Assembly (NCBI GenBank): GCA_016271365.2
Contig: CM057456.1
Location: 161,498,501-161,562,500, forward strand
DNA: 64,000 nt
Origin: Neoceratodus forsteri
Taxonomy: Eukaryota > Chordata > Ceratodontiformes > Ceratodontidae
Direction: 5' to 3'
Of the stretch, positions 22,859-34,914 are shown piece after piece; the first letter of the stretch is position 1, and every line of letters starts with the position of its first letter. Both the position numbers and the translations under genes were made by a program. A model generated the notes under the pieces. It ran no database searches, was not told where the DNA came from, and worked only from the letters and a program-made list of their open reading frames with translations.

Positions 22859-23280
22859 CATAGAAACATAGAATTTTTCAGCAGGTGGAGACTGCTTGAC
22901 CCACCTAGTTTGCCCATTTTTCCATACCTGTACTGATGCCATAGACCCTACCTGATCTCCAGCTACCCTCCCCCCGCTTTCTTACCAGTATTCCTTTGTG
23001 TCTGTCCCATGCATGCTTGAAGGTCACCACTGTTTTCACCCCCACTACCTTCGCTGGAAGACTATTCCAGGCATCCACCACTCTTTCAGTAAAGAAGTAC
23101 TTCCTCCCATCCCTCCAGAACCCCCCCCCTCAGCTTCGTTACATGCCCTCTTGTTCTTGTGTCCTTTCTTCTCAGAGAAATACTCCCATCCTATGGGATC
23201 CAGTGAAAGATTGTTTGGAATGGAGTATTTCTGATGCCCATGCCTTAGTTGATGCCAGCACAATCGGCATTTGTTGCCCT
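22859..23280 (-). mobile_element. CR1 LINE, 3' end
   Basis: The plus strand begins catagaaacatagaat and reads accacctagtttgccc-type sequence, the reverse complement of the CR1 3' end (gggcaaactaggtggg...ctatgtttctatg). On the minus strand, tggaatagtcttccagcga and gcatgcatgggacag encode the C-terminal WNSLP-type and AWDRHK-type blocks. The insertion is truncated at its 5' side near 23280. It belongs to a different subfamily from the longer CR1 copies. Confidence 0.8.
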
Positions 23281-25417
23281 TCCATTATATATCCCAGGAA
23301 TACTTGGTGGAAATGTTGGACTATAAAGGTAGATGGAAAATAACCCCTGTTGGACTTCCAATCATGTCATTGAACAAATGGCAGCTTGAAGTTAGTGCTC
23401 CTTGCGGGTCTATCAAAATTCCCCTTTTCAAATGTTTTTTTTTGAAAAATATCTATACTAACTGGCAGTGCCTAGTGGAAACAGCAGGGGACCGCTTTCA
23501 AAGGAAAAAACTGATCTTTTAGGCAAACTGTAACCAGCTCTACAACTTGAAGCCGTCCAGCAGACTTTGGATCTTACTCGGGTACTTTTGGGAGGGGGGC
23601 TTGAGACCCACCCGATTTATCTTTGTTGATTGGTGACATAGCATGTTAACAGAGGGCTTATGTTATTTAATTTGGCAATGTCACTCCTGCTTGCTTGGTA
23701 CCAAATAATTGTAGGTGGGTGCCGATTGATGCCCCTCCCTCGGAGTGAACCCCCTGCTCATGTAGTTGCAGGTTTTGGAGACATTCTGCTACGCTTCTGC
23801 TTTTATTTGATAGACTGCATTCTGTGGGCTTCTGACTGGGCTGGCTGGGTCTCCGACTTTATAACTTTGCTTTTCCAGCACATAGAGGGCTTGTGTTCAT
23901 GGACTGAGTTCTACAGTGCTTTGAAGGAATGATTTGTCTCTACCTTTAGTGCTGTATCTGAAGAGAGCTGTGTTTTGCGCTCTGCAGTAACTTAATGGTT
24001 TGGCCAGCTATTCTACTGATACATCTTATATAGCTGGTGATATATAAAATTAGTATTTTTCTGATAATATGACGTCCCATTTAAAGACTATGAAGGAATA
24101 GTCTTATGTGTATTTTTCTGTTTTGGGCAGGACTCTCCTGCAATCCAGTGTGTTTTCTTTTTTCACTTAAGAGCTGAGCCATGGACTCTTTTTGAGGCGT
24201 TCCCGTTTTAATTTTAAACATGATCAATTTATTAAAATGTGTTAAATGTTCTTTATTAGCTATACATATTTGTGTGTGTGTGTGGGGGACCTAGCAGGGA
24301 CTTTATTTACTATGTTCCCACGTGGTGGGAAGGTAATCATTTATTTGTTTAATTATGGTTTCAAATTTCTGCCTCTCTTTTACTATAATTATCTTTATTC
24401 AACTTAGTATATCCTAAATATTCCTATGGTTGCTTTACGCTATAACTTTCATTATAGTTTTGGTTCCTCCGGTACTGCGGGAATCTTCACTGGTGAAAAG
24501 TGAAAAGGAGGGGGTAGCATAGGAGATAACCATGTAGAGGTTCATCTCATGAAATATAACCATGGAATATAACCATTTATAGTTACGGTCCTAGGTTATT
24601 AATTAATAGTTAAGGGATTCCTCCCTTTCCTTTTTAATTGGACCCGGGCTTGAACATAGCAGCAAGCTATAATGATGTCTCCCACTCTCTTCAGTATTTT
24701 TTAATTTGTCTCACTTTTTCTGTTATCCATAACTTTGGGGGTATATATTACCCCTGGGAGACCCAGGTACTGATTAGCCCTGGCTTTCCCTCCCAGCCAT
24801 TGGCAACTCCAGAATTTTTTAATGGAGTCACTGAGCACTTGGGAGGAATAAACAAATTCCCCTCTACCTTGTAAGTCAAATACAATAGCCACATTATTTG
24901 GCATGTTCTCCCAACTGTTAGCATTGGGCATACTATTTTTTTATACATGTGCATGTGCTGAGCTGGGAGAATTTTTTCCTGTTCATTACTTGTTTAGTTT
25001 TGAATATCCACGCTGGCTATTTGCTTTGCAGTTCTGCCCAGTTGGCAGTGTAACTGGTTTTGCACTTTTTTGCTTGTGGAGATATCTTTGGTTATTTGAT
25101 TCTCCTCAAGTTACCTTATTAAATTATATTCTTACTTCGTTAGAAAATGTTTTCTCGGGTTTGAATCTATTCAGAGAGCAGTCTTTTCAATCACTAATAT
25201 CTGATATGCAGCACATTGAGATCCTGGGTTCGTTCTCTTTGGGATGTTGGTCTCAGAGGAGATTTTTACTTGATAACCCAGGGTCTTGGGCACAGAGTAT
25301 GTATAGGAAGTTTCGCTTAATTGACTTAAGATGGAGAAAAACTAGTGTTTTTCTTTATTGTTTTTGGTATGGAGAACACATGCTTTTTCTTTTTTATTTT
25401 TTATTTTATACTTCATC
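23281..25417. other. Unassigned; possible upstream part of the L1/Tx1-like LINE
   Basis: AT-rich DNA upstream of the L1-like ORF2. An open frame of 187 codons (24903-25466) overlaps the start of that ORF2 in another frame. Its predicted product is rich in F, L and W and matches nothing I know. It could be an ORF1 relic, 5' untranslated DNA or chance. No coiled coil or zinc knuckle is visible, so ORF1 identity is not supported. Confidence 0.35.
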
Positions 25418-27010
25418 ATGGCAGTCTTACCAGTTAACATCTTTTCTTGAAATATCAACGGCCTAAATAATCCCATTAAGAGATCGAGGCTGCTCCAATA
25501 TTTTAAAAAACAATCGACTGATGTAGTATATCTTTAGGAGACCCACCTCTCCCCAGGGGAGCATTTAAAGCTGTCTTCGGGAGGAAGATACAGGGTGTTT
25601 TCTTCCATAAGGGAAGGCAAGCGTTGGGGTGTTGCCATCTTGATTCCCTGTGCCACAGAGTTCCTGCCACATCAGGAATATGTTGATCCATCTGGTTGCT
25701 TTATTATTTTGGTAGGGCAGCGGTTTGGTAAGGAAATGACCCTTGTCAATGTATATTTTCCCCCTTTGACTTCACCTATAAAGCTGCACAGTTTTTTCAG
25801 TGTTATTTAATTTACAGCAAGGTATCCTTATCATGGGAGGAGATTTTAATATCACTTTATCTCCCTCTTCAGACATTACTAACCCGACCCCACATCGACT
25901 TTCTACCTTCTAAAAATTTTTCAAATTACAAATCACTCAGTTGGGGTTTCTAGATATAAGGTGCCATTTTTCCCCACACTTGAGCATACATTTATTACTC
26001 ATCTAGAGTCAATTCTTTCTCCCGTATAGACTATATTTTCACAACAATTGAACATTCAGATTATTTATGGGATATGACCGTTGGGGCCAGTCTCCTTTCG
26101 GATCACTATCCATTACTATTAAAATTAGATTGGGGTAAACCATTTAAATTGTCGTCCTGGTGCCTTAACTTAACATTATTAAAGGATGCAGCTCTTAAAA
26201 CCATGATGACAAAGAAAATTAAACAAATTCTCATTGATAATTCTTCCCCAAACATCTCACCTAGTATCCTATGGGATACACTTAAGGCAGTTCTGCGTGT
26301 AGAAATTATTTCATATTCACCCACAAAAAGAAACAAGATGATGCTAAATACAAGGCGTTATCTGAATTGGATTCTTTGTGTGGGGATTCGGGGCTAACTA
26401 AGGCTCAAAAGACGCATATTCGACAAATTAAAGCAGAATTGCAACAATTATTAGATCAAAGACTGCAAATGACACTAATGTACCTGAAGAAATTCCACTA
26501 TGAGTGATGGAGGACCCCGGGGTGCCAGGGTTGTAGCAAGAAAATTATGGGGATATAATTCTTCCTCCCACATATATTCACTTAAATGTCCCACGACCGG
26601 TAAATTGTGTTTAACTACCCTGGAGATTATTAAACTCTTCCAGAGTTATTACAGTCAGTTGTACACTAACCATAGCTGCCTCGCTAATAATAGAATCTCC
26701 ACCTTTCTGTCAACTTTGCCTATACCAAAGCTGTCTCAGTCCTCCCGAGAATTCCTATTGGCCCTAATAACAATGGGAAGAGATTTCAGATGCCTTATTG
26801 CGGATGAAGACCCTCAAATGTCTGGGCCCGGATGGGTTCCCTGTTGAATGGTATAAGGCCTTTATTACATCCTTTGCTCCCAGGCTGCTGGATCTCTTTT
26901 TTGAGTACCCAGTCAGAGAAGGCTCCATCTCCCTCATGGTCGAGTGCTATACTTTCAGTAATCAGAGGTTTACAGAAGAAAGTCTTTTTTTACCTGATTG
27001 TTTTTTTTTT
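25418..27010 (+). mobile_element. L1/Tx1-like LINE, segment 1 (endonuclease to start of polymerase)
   Basis: Plus-strand ORF2 begins at 25418 with the L1-type opening NINGLNNPIKRSRLLQYF. An apurinic-type endonuclease follows, with the ETHL position read as a stop (tag), then GGDFNIT near 25833 and LSDHYPLLLKLDWG near 26098. A linker leads to GPDGFPVEWYKAF near 26825, the L1 motif at the start of reverse transcriptase. The element then breaks off near a T-run (27001-27014), where a CR1 begins. Frames shift at least three times. Confidence 0.82.
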
Positions 27011-27321
27011 TTAAGACACCGAGTACCAAAGGAACAACTGCCCCCCCCCCCAAACCATCCCCGGGTGCTCTACCTTTGTAGTGGAAGGCCAAGCCACACC
27101 TACTTAAAGACACAGGAACAGTTAGGCAGCACAGCACAAGCAATGGCCTAGTTGGTATATAGGCAGAATTACAAAGGGTGTAGCTAGCCACTAGGTCCAC
27201 AAGGGCACATACAAGAGGAGGAGCGAGAGAGAAGCTGTAAGCCACTTCAGAAGGAGAGAAAGACAGGGAGAGAAGGAAAAAAACAAAGGGTTAGGAGGGG
27301 AGGAATATCAGCAAGCACAGC

Positions 27322-28172
27322 ATGATGCAGGGAGTGGTGCAGTGCTCTGGCTGTGGTGCTGCAGTCTTCAGAAAAACATTCTGGTTACTGCGGTGCTGCC
27401 CCATTTGCAGGCACCTCTCTGGGCTGAGGGCAGAGGTCGCCAGTCTCCGGGCCGAGCTGACAGGAATACTGGGGACCTTTACCCCACCCAGAGGCAATCA
27501 AGTTCCCAGTCAGTGCCACAACAGCCACCCTGGCGGATGGCAGGATGGACTATGGTGGGCTCTGGAAGGTTCAGGGGAAGGGGCAGAGACACAGCCCCCA
27601 TCCATTCCAGTTCATGAACCCCCTACACAGTGTTGGAGGAACGGGACAGCCCTGCGAAGGAACCTGAGGCTGAGACCAGGGAGGAGGTGAGGGTCCTGTG
27701 GCAGGGAGACTCAGTGGCCGGAGGCAGAGAACCCCATAGAATGAAGTTACTACTTTTGGGGGACTCAGTTGTCCAGGGAATGGATCTGGGCACAGATAGT
27801 AGAGAGGAACGGGAGGTAAAGTGCCTTCCAGGAGGCACAGCTCAGAAGGTGGCGGAGCGTATCCAGAGGATCGCTGAAGCTGGGGCAAGGAGGGGAGGGC
27901 TGGAGGTGATTATCTACTTGGGGACACATGACCTATCCAAGGATAAGGACAATTTGGAGGTGCTGCCAGGCCACAGAAGGGGGAGGAGAGAAGAGGAATC
28001 TCCGCATTACTAACTCCAACACATGGTTGAAAGGCTGCTGCAATGAGAAGGGGTATGACTTCACTGGGGACCCATCTGGAGTGATGTAGCCTTGTACAGT
28101 GGGGAAGGACTGCATCTGCCCAGCAAGGGGAAGGCAGCCCTCAATGGATGGTTTAACTGCTTTACTGACTAG
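27322..28172 (+). pseudogene. CR1 ORF1: zinc-finger and esterase-like protein
   Basis: The N terminus (27322-27690) shows a CxxC...CxxC arrangement (QCSGCG and RCCPICR) followed by a leucine-rich coiled-coil-like stretch LRAEVASLRAEL. After a frameshift near 27630-27690 comes an SGNH-esterase-like domain. LLLLGDSVVQGMD carries the GDS serine, IIYLGTHDLSKDKD stands at the usual GTND box, and a terminal GLHLPSKGKAALNGWF at 28116-28170 carries the histidine block. ORF1 proteins of CR1 bind element RNA; the esterase role is unclear. At least two frameshifts make it inactive. Confidence 0.82.
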
Positions 28173-28429
28173 CTTTTAAACTACTGGGGGGGGGGGCAAC
28201 AGGAGCAGGGATACTCAGGCAGCCCACTCCCTCATGGTAGAGAAAGCAGATCAATGGAGCAGGAAGAGGAGTTGATAGTAAGGTCATCGGAGTCGGGCAG
28301 AAATGGAGTAAGAAAAGAACTGGGAATACAAGAGAAAAATATCAGGAAAGGGGGGAAGATGCAGGGGACTAAAAAACAGGAAGGAAGAGAGAGAGAGAGA
28401 GATCAGGCAATAAAACTTGGAAGGTCATT

Positions 28430-30585
28430 GTGACAAATGCATGCAGCCTGGGAAATAAAGTCCCAGACATGGAGGCCTTAATAATTGAAAGAGACCTGGA
28501 CATAGTAGCAGTAACTGAAACCTGGTACACAGCTAATCATGAGTGGGAAACAAATGTACCATGATATGTCCTATTCAGGAGGGATAGGGAGGGCAAAAAG
28601 GGAGGGTGAGTAGCCCTGTATGTCAGAGAGGGTATAATGGCAACACAGGTACAGGGTAGGCAGGGGTAGGCCAAGGCACTGTGGATCACCCTTCAGCCTG
28701 GAAATGGCACAGCAATACACTTAAGACAGGGAACTAGTGGAGGAAATACACGAGATGGCAGTAACAGGTGAAATTCTACTGATGGGGGATTTCAATATGC
28801 CAGACGTGGATTGGAACACCAATGTAGCTGCTTCGGCCAGAAGCAGAGACATCCTTGATTCACTCCAGGAGGCTGGACTCAGGCAGCTTGTGATTGATCC
28901 CACAAGAGAGGGCAAATCTAGATCTAGTAATGACCAACGGGGATCAAATCGACGATGTCCAGGTAAAAGGGCAACTGGGATCTAGTGATCACAACATTGT
29001 GTGGTTCAGCATAGGGACAGAGACTCAATCAAGTCATACTAGGACAAAGGTTTTGGATTTCAAAAATGTTGACTTCGCTGAAATGGGGAAGGGTATCAAA
29101 AGAGCCTTGGAGAGAACAGGGGCAGGAGGGGGAGTGGAAGAACAGTGGAAGCATCTAAAGGAAGCCTTACTGGATGTAACAAACCAATGTATTAGGTTGG
29201 TATCCAAAGGCAAGAGAAGGAGAAAGCCACTGTGGTTCTCGAGAGAGGTGACTGTAAAGGTCAGGGCAAAAAGGAAAGGGTTCAGGAAATATAAGGAGAC
29301 CCAAACTGAGGAGGACAGGAAGGAGTACCTAGAGTGTCAAAGGGAAGTGGGAAAGGCAGTAAAGAGAGCAAAGGCATGGACTGAGGAAGGTTTAGCACAG
29401 TCAGTTAAGAAAGGGGACAAGACATTCTTTAGGTACATCAGTGAAATGAGGAAAAACAAGGGGGATTGCAAGGCTCAAGAGAGAGGGAGGGGAATGCAAG
29501 GAGGGTGACATGGAAAAGACAGAAATACTGAATAAATATTTCTGTTCAGTATTCACAGAAGAGGGGGAGGGGCAAGGCACCACAGCAGTACAGCAGTTGG
29601 CCAAGGGGGTGACAAGGTGGACAGTAGTCCATTCACCGGGGAAAGAGTCCTGCAGGAGCTCACTAAATTGAAGGTGGACAAAGCGATATGACCAGATGGC
29701 ATACACCCAAGGATATTAAGAGAACTGCGAAGGGAGATAGCAGAACCTCTGGCAGCCATGTTCCCTGAGTCATTCAACACAGAGGTGGTACCAGAGGATT
29801 GGAGGAGGGCATATGTGGTCCCTCTACACAAATCCGGCAGCAGGGAGGAGGCGGGGAATTATAGGCCGGTCAGCCTCACCTCAGTAGTGGGGAAGATCAT
29901 GGAGACATTGCTTAAAGAAAGGATAGTGGGGCATCTAGAAGCCATCGGGGCCCAGGACCAGAGGCAACAGATTCACAGCAGGGAGGTCATGTCAGACAAA
30001 TCTGGTTGATTTCTTCGACTGGGTGACAAAGGAAGTAAATCAGGGTGGGGCAGTGGACGTCATTTACCTTGATTTCAGCAAAGCCTTTGACACCGTCCCA
30101 TATAGGAGGCTGATAAACCAGCTGGGTAGGCTAGGCATGGGAGACAGGGTGGTAAATTGGGTTTGAAACTGGCTAAAAGATAGGAGGCAGAAGGTGGTGG
30201 TAAATAGGGTGCAGTCTGGGGGGGGGGTTGACCAGTGGGGTGCCTCAGAGAGTGGTCCTGAGGCCAGTCCTGTTCAATGTCTTCATTAGCGACATTGCAG
30301 ATGGGCTGGAGGGAACGATCTGCCTGTTAGCAGATGACACCAAGATCTGTAACAAAATGATACCCCAGAGGGGGTGGAGAAAATGAGAAGGGACCTGCGG
30401 AAGCTTGAAAAATGGTCTGAGGACAGGCAACTGAAGTTTAATTCAAAAAAGTGCAAAATTATGCACCTAGGACACAGAAAACCTGGGGAAAGCTACAAGA
30501 TTTTTTGGGGGGAGGGGAGTTGCTGACGGTCACAAAGGAGGAAAGGGAATTGGGGGAAGGGGATAATTATTTCACATGACCTGAA
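28430..30585 (+). pseudogene. CR1 ORF2: endonuclease and reverse transcriptase
   Basis: The endonuclease starts with VTNACSLGNKVPDMEALI and the ETW motif in VAVTETWYTAN. LLMGDFNMPDVDW follows at 28775-28815 and GSSDHNIVWF at 28979-29010. A 204-codon frame (28894-29508) covers the end of the endonuclease and a basic linker. RT pieces include NYRPVSLTSVVGKIMETLL (29860-29920), YLDFSKAFDTVP near 30068-30100 and LADDTKIC near 30330, where the first position of the usual FADD box is L. Several stops and frameshifts are present. Confidence 0.87.
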
Positions 30586-32056
30586 AATGTCAATGCTTTT
30601 GGTTTCCTGGACAAAGTGGTTTCCTCATTGAAAAATATATACCAGGCTCCTTCTGCATATTTAAAAATTAATGGGCAGCTATCATCGCCTCTTAAATTAT
30701 CACAGGTGTACTAGACAGAGATGCCCCCTCTCGCCCCTACTATTTGCGATTTACCTTGAGCCTTTGGCCATTTGCAGTTTGAGAGGCTGGTGTGTGGAGG
30801 GCATCCCTATAGGGGGACAGATTTATAAAATTTACCTATATGCAGATGATATTTTGTTGTCTCTTCTGAACCCGGAGCGTTCTCTCCCAGAGGTGTGGGA
30901 GATCCTCCACAGGTTTGGTGTGTTGTCCAACTATGTTATAAATGCTTCTAAAATGGAGGTGCTGCTACCACTTAATTTAAACCGTCCCTGAGATTGAAAG
31001 TACATTTACCGTTGCGTTGGAGTTATATTAAGATTAAATTTCTTGGGGTCCTTCTCCCCAAGAATCTACTACATTTCAAATTGGTGAATACTGAGCCACT
31101 GACTCAGGCCCTTGAATGGGACCTGGCATGGTGGTCTTCCTTGTGTCTGTCCTTTCTCTTCTGAATTGATATACATATGAATGTTCTCCCGAGGTTATTA
31201 TACTTATTCCAGACACTTCCTGTGGCACCCTTTCCCTCTTATTTTACGTCGAGGAATAAAATATTGTCCCATTTTGTCTGGGTGGGGTGACACCTTTGAC
31301 TCCATTGGACCCTTCTTCGATTACCACATGCTAAGGGTGGGCTAAATCTCACTAACTTATTTGAATATTTTCGAGCAGCTACATTTAGAACTGTGGCACT
31401 TTCGCTTAACCCTACTTACACTGCCCCCTGGAAAACGATTGAATTTGTTTTGTACAACCTTTTTGATACTGGTAGAATCCTGTTTCCCCTTTGATGGCTC
31501 TCCCAAATTTACATCATTTTGGTTTTGGTATGTCTAATTTACTTCAGGTTTGGTTTCAGCTTTGAAATCTTCCTCACCTATCTTCCATATTTTATTTTAC
31601 CCATTTACTATCTACTGAAGTGGAGTTCTTCCCTCAAGAATGGATCATATATGTTTTATGCTGACATAAAATGGGCCTATCATATATGTTCCAGTTCTTG
31701 GATTCTCAGGGAGTTCTCCCATTTGTTCAGCTACAAGCTAGGTTCCCATTATCTTTCGATATCTACAAGTTCATTCGTCTCTCATACATAAAGCCCCGGA
31801 GAAGTGCTGTTTACCTAACTCCATGCCTCTCTTACTGAAACTGCTCCTTGATTCAATAAATGGGTTGCCTCAGCAACATTTGATTGGGCAGGCTTATAAA
31901 GTTCTATTGGACCTTGCCTTAGATTCCTCATTGTTGGTCCTCCAAGCCTGGAATGGGGAATTGGCGTTGAATGTTTCTTACTCAGATTGGATTAAATTTG
32001 CTCTTCCATCTCTGAAGGTTTCCCATACTTCCTATTGGAAGCAGTTCACCTGGAAA
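30586..32056 (+). mobile_element. L1/Tx1-like LINE, segment 2 (polymerase palm to C-terminal part)
   Basis: Sequence resumes in the polymerase with a block resembling the DxxKAFDxVxWxF region, then RCPLSPLLFAIYLEPLA at 30716-30768 and the active site IYLYADDILLSLL near 30830-30868, with YADD intact. Downstream frames at 31519-31791 and 31823-32089 belong to the long C-terminal region of L1-type ORF2. Roughly 80 codons of the polymerase between segments 1 and 2 are missing. Confidence 0.8.
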
Positions 32057-33605
32057 TGGGCCCTGATGGGATTCACCCCAGAATTCTAAAAGAACTAAGA
32101 GGAGAACTAGTGACACCACTGACTACCCTTTTTAACAAATCATGGGAAGATGGTGTGCTACCTAAGGACTGAAGGAGGGTGGATGTGATTCCCCTTCACA
32201 AAAGTGGGAGCGAAGTAGAGGCAGGAAACTACAGACCTATTAGTTTGACCTCAGTGGTAGGGAAAATGATGTAATCACTTCTGAAAGAAAGAATTGTTGA
32301 ATACCTAGAGGCCAGTGGGGCACAGGACCCAAGGCAGCATGGATTCACAGCAGGAAGGTCATGTCAGGCAAATCAAATTGACTTCTTTGACTGGGTGACC
32401 AGAAAAGTAGACCAGGGAGGCGCTCTGGACATGGCTTACCTAGACTTTAGCAAGGCATTTGAGACAGTCCTACACAAAAGATTAATAAACAAATTAGCCA
32501 GTCTGGGAGTTGTTCCCAGGGTGATAGCCTGGGTAAAAAAATTGGCTGGACAACAGGACACAGAGGGTAATAGTAAATAGAGTCCACTCTGAAGAAAGGG
32601 GGATTACTAGTGGGGTATTACAGGGTTCAGTACTGGGTCCGGTCCTTTTTAATGTCTTTATAAGTGACATTGTGGAGGGACTAGAAGGAAAAGTATGCCT
32701 CTTTGTAGATGACACAAAGATCTGCAGCAGGGCTGATACACAAGGGGTGTTGGAAAAGGTGAGAAGGGACTTGGCAAGGTTGGAGGAATGGTCAACAGTA
32801 TGACAGCTTAGATTCAATGCAAAGAAGTGCAAAGTAATGCATCTAGGAAACAAAAACTTGGGGGGAAAATACTAACAACAACAAAAATGGAAAGGGACCT
32901 GGGGGTAGTCATATCAGATGACCTAAAGGTAAGCAAGCAGTGTGAGAAAGCAGTAAGGAGGGCTGGGGGATACTGGTATGCATAGGAAGAGGCATCACCA
33001 GTAGAAAACAGGAAGTTGTTATCCCTCTGTACAGACAGTTGGTGAGACCCCATCTGGCGTTCTGCATGCAGTTCTGGAGACCCCATCTCCGCAAGGACAT
33101 AGGATTGAGGCAGTCCAGAGGAGGACAACTAAAATGGTGCAGGGTCGGCACCAGAAGCCATACGAAGAAAGACTATTGGAGCTTAATATGTATACCCTCG
33201 AGGAAAGGAGGGAGAGGGGGGGACATGATAGAATCTTTCAAGTACCTCAAGGGAATCAACAAAGTCCAGGAGGGTAGCATCTGTCAGAAAAAGATGTGTG
33301 CAAGAACAAGGGGGCAGAATTTGAAGATAGAGGGGGGATGGCTCAAGGGCAATGTGAGGAAGTATTGTTTCATGGAGAGGGTGGTGGGCGCATGGAATGG
33401 CCTTCCTGAGGAGGCCGTGGGGTCAAAAACAGTTGGGGAATTCAAGAATGCATGGGACAGACATAAGGCAGTTCTGGTGGGGGGTAGGAAGAAGTAGACT
33501 GTTGGTTAACGAGGATCTGCATCTTATCCAAAAGGTAGGGAAATAGGGCAGACTGGGTGGGCCAAGTGGTCCTTATCTGCCATCAAAGTTTTATGTTTCT
33601 ATGTA
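32057..33605 (+). mobile_element. CR1 LINE, 5'-truncated, inserted in the L1/Tx1-like LINE
   Basis: Begins abruptly with the CR1 block MGPDGIHPRILKEL and runs through NYRPISLTSVVGK, YLDFSKAFETVLHKRL, LFVDDTKIC (FVDD in place of FADD) and the thumb. A final open frame (33039-33497) carries MVRPHLAFCMQFWRPHLRKD, WNGLPEEAVGSKTVGEF and AWDRHK. It ends in gggcagactgggtgggcc, gtccttatctgccatc and ttatgtttctatgt. L1-type sequence continues on both sides, so this is a clean later insertion. Confidence 0.9.
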
Positions 33606-34443
33606 CAGTACATGCCGCTTGAGGATTTTTAATGCGCCTTCCCATTTAACTAAATTTTTCCTCCTATATATGGTTTTTGCTGGAGGGAATGCAGTGAAAG
33701 TAAGGCTACCCATTCTCATATTTTTTTGATCCTGCCCAGCTCTCAGGTTTTTGGACTCCGACATCAGATGCCCTGATGCAGATTGTAGGGCCTGAGGCAG
33801 TCCTTACTCCTGAATTAGTCTCATCAGTCTCCCCCTTGATCTTAGACTTAACCTCTGAGCTCTGCTTTTCACTTATATTGTTACAGCTAAAAAGGCAATT
33901 ACTCGTATGTGGCATCAGTGCTGAGCCCCGACGTTTGCTTCTGGCATTCAATTATGAATGAAATGTACTATCTTAGAACGTTTTATTGCTCATTGTAATG
34001 GGAGAGAACAACAGTTTGAATTAAGATGGAGACCATGGGTTTTCAATATAGGGGAATGGGACGACTCCTTTGTCCCATGAGAGATGAGTGACATGAGTAA
34101 TACAGTAACCAGTGGGCTTATGAAGTATTGTATGGGAATGATGAGTGGTTGTAGCCTCTATTGTCTTTATTTAATTTTTTTCCAGCTGCTAGTCTGTCGA
34201 CCTTGAATCCTATTAATTTAGTTTCCTAATTTGATTCTCTATTATTTGGACCTATTCTTGATCCTGTTTCAGCGTTTGTTTATGTATATGATTACTTATT
34301 AGTTGTTTCTTTTACTTACTCTAAGTGTCTTTAGTGAAGATCATCTGCTTTTAATTTTTCATGCTCTGATTTGTGCCTTATGATTGGATGGTCTCTGTGG
34401 ATTGTAAATGAGAAATTAAAATAAAGAGTATTTAAAAAAAAAA
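33606..34443 (+). mobile_element. L1/Tx1-like LINE, segment 3 (3' end and poly(A))
   Basis: Contains the L1-type C-terminal region in broken frames: a CxxxGxxxHxFWxCP-like zinc-finger vestige near 33680-33730, then a WHSIMNEM-type block near 33940-33965 and REQFELRWRPW-like sequence near 34008-34040. The 3' untranslated region ends with aaattaaaataaagagtatt and an A-run at 34431-34443. A poly(A) tail is characteristic of L1-clade LINEs and marks the element's end. Confidence 0.82.
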
Positions 34444-34914
34444 GATAACTCCTGTCCCTTTCGTGGAGAGTACCAAAGCAGTAGCCTCAGGCTGGGTTCT
34501 GAAGAAAACTTCTAAGGTAAAAGGTGCAGAGATGAGTACAAGTAGCGAGATCCATGTCTTTTGTCAGTGTCTCCATTGTGTCTCCTTGACTTCTGTTGCT
34601 GTTTAAAACCTGAAAACTGTCCCTTCTCATCCTGGATGCTCTGCAAAATCCATTCATATCTGCGTCAAAGGGAGCAAAAAAGGGCTGTTGTACAGTCTTG
34701 GCATAGCTGCCTGATCTGCAGATACGTGGCAAAGCCATACTGCTCGCATGGCTGTCACAAAGGAGTAAGCTGGCCCAGAAGGCCACTGATATAAGCTGCA
34801 AAATGGGAGAAAATTTAGTTAAAGTTGAGAACCAGAAACATAAGACCCTGGAAATGGGGGGGAGGAAGGTGGTGCACAATATCTGTAAAATGATATCCTA
34901 TGAATCAGAAGCTC
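34444..34914. other. No gene recognised
   Basis: A 130-codon minus-strand frame (34487-34879) shows no domain. Nothing else was found. Confidence 0.4.

Larger units (their letters stand above)
27015..30585 (+). mobile_element. CR1 LINE with complete 5' part, 3' end missing
   Basis: Holds about 300 bases of 5' untranslated DNA, ORF1 (27322-28172), a spacer and ORF2 (28430-30585). It stops inside the thumb region after a reading like SHDLK, where L1/Tx1-like sequence resumes. CR1 insertions normally keep the 3' end and lose the 5' end. Here the reverse is seen, so a later deletion probably removed the CR1 3' end together with part of the L1 polymerase. Codon-level similarity to the CR1 at 43-46 kb is high. 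Confidence 0.85.

Noticed and set aside
24903..25466. L1 ORF1 protein
   Set aside because: No coiled coil, RNA-recognition fold or zinc knuckle visible; composition is unlike ORF1.
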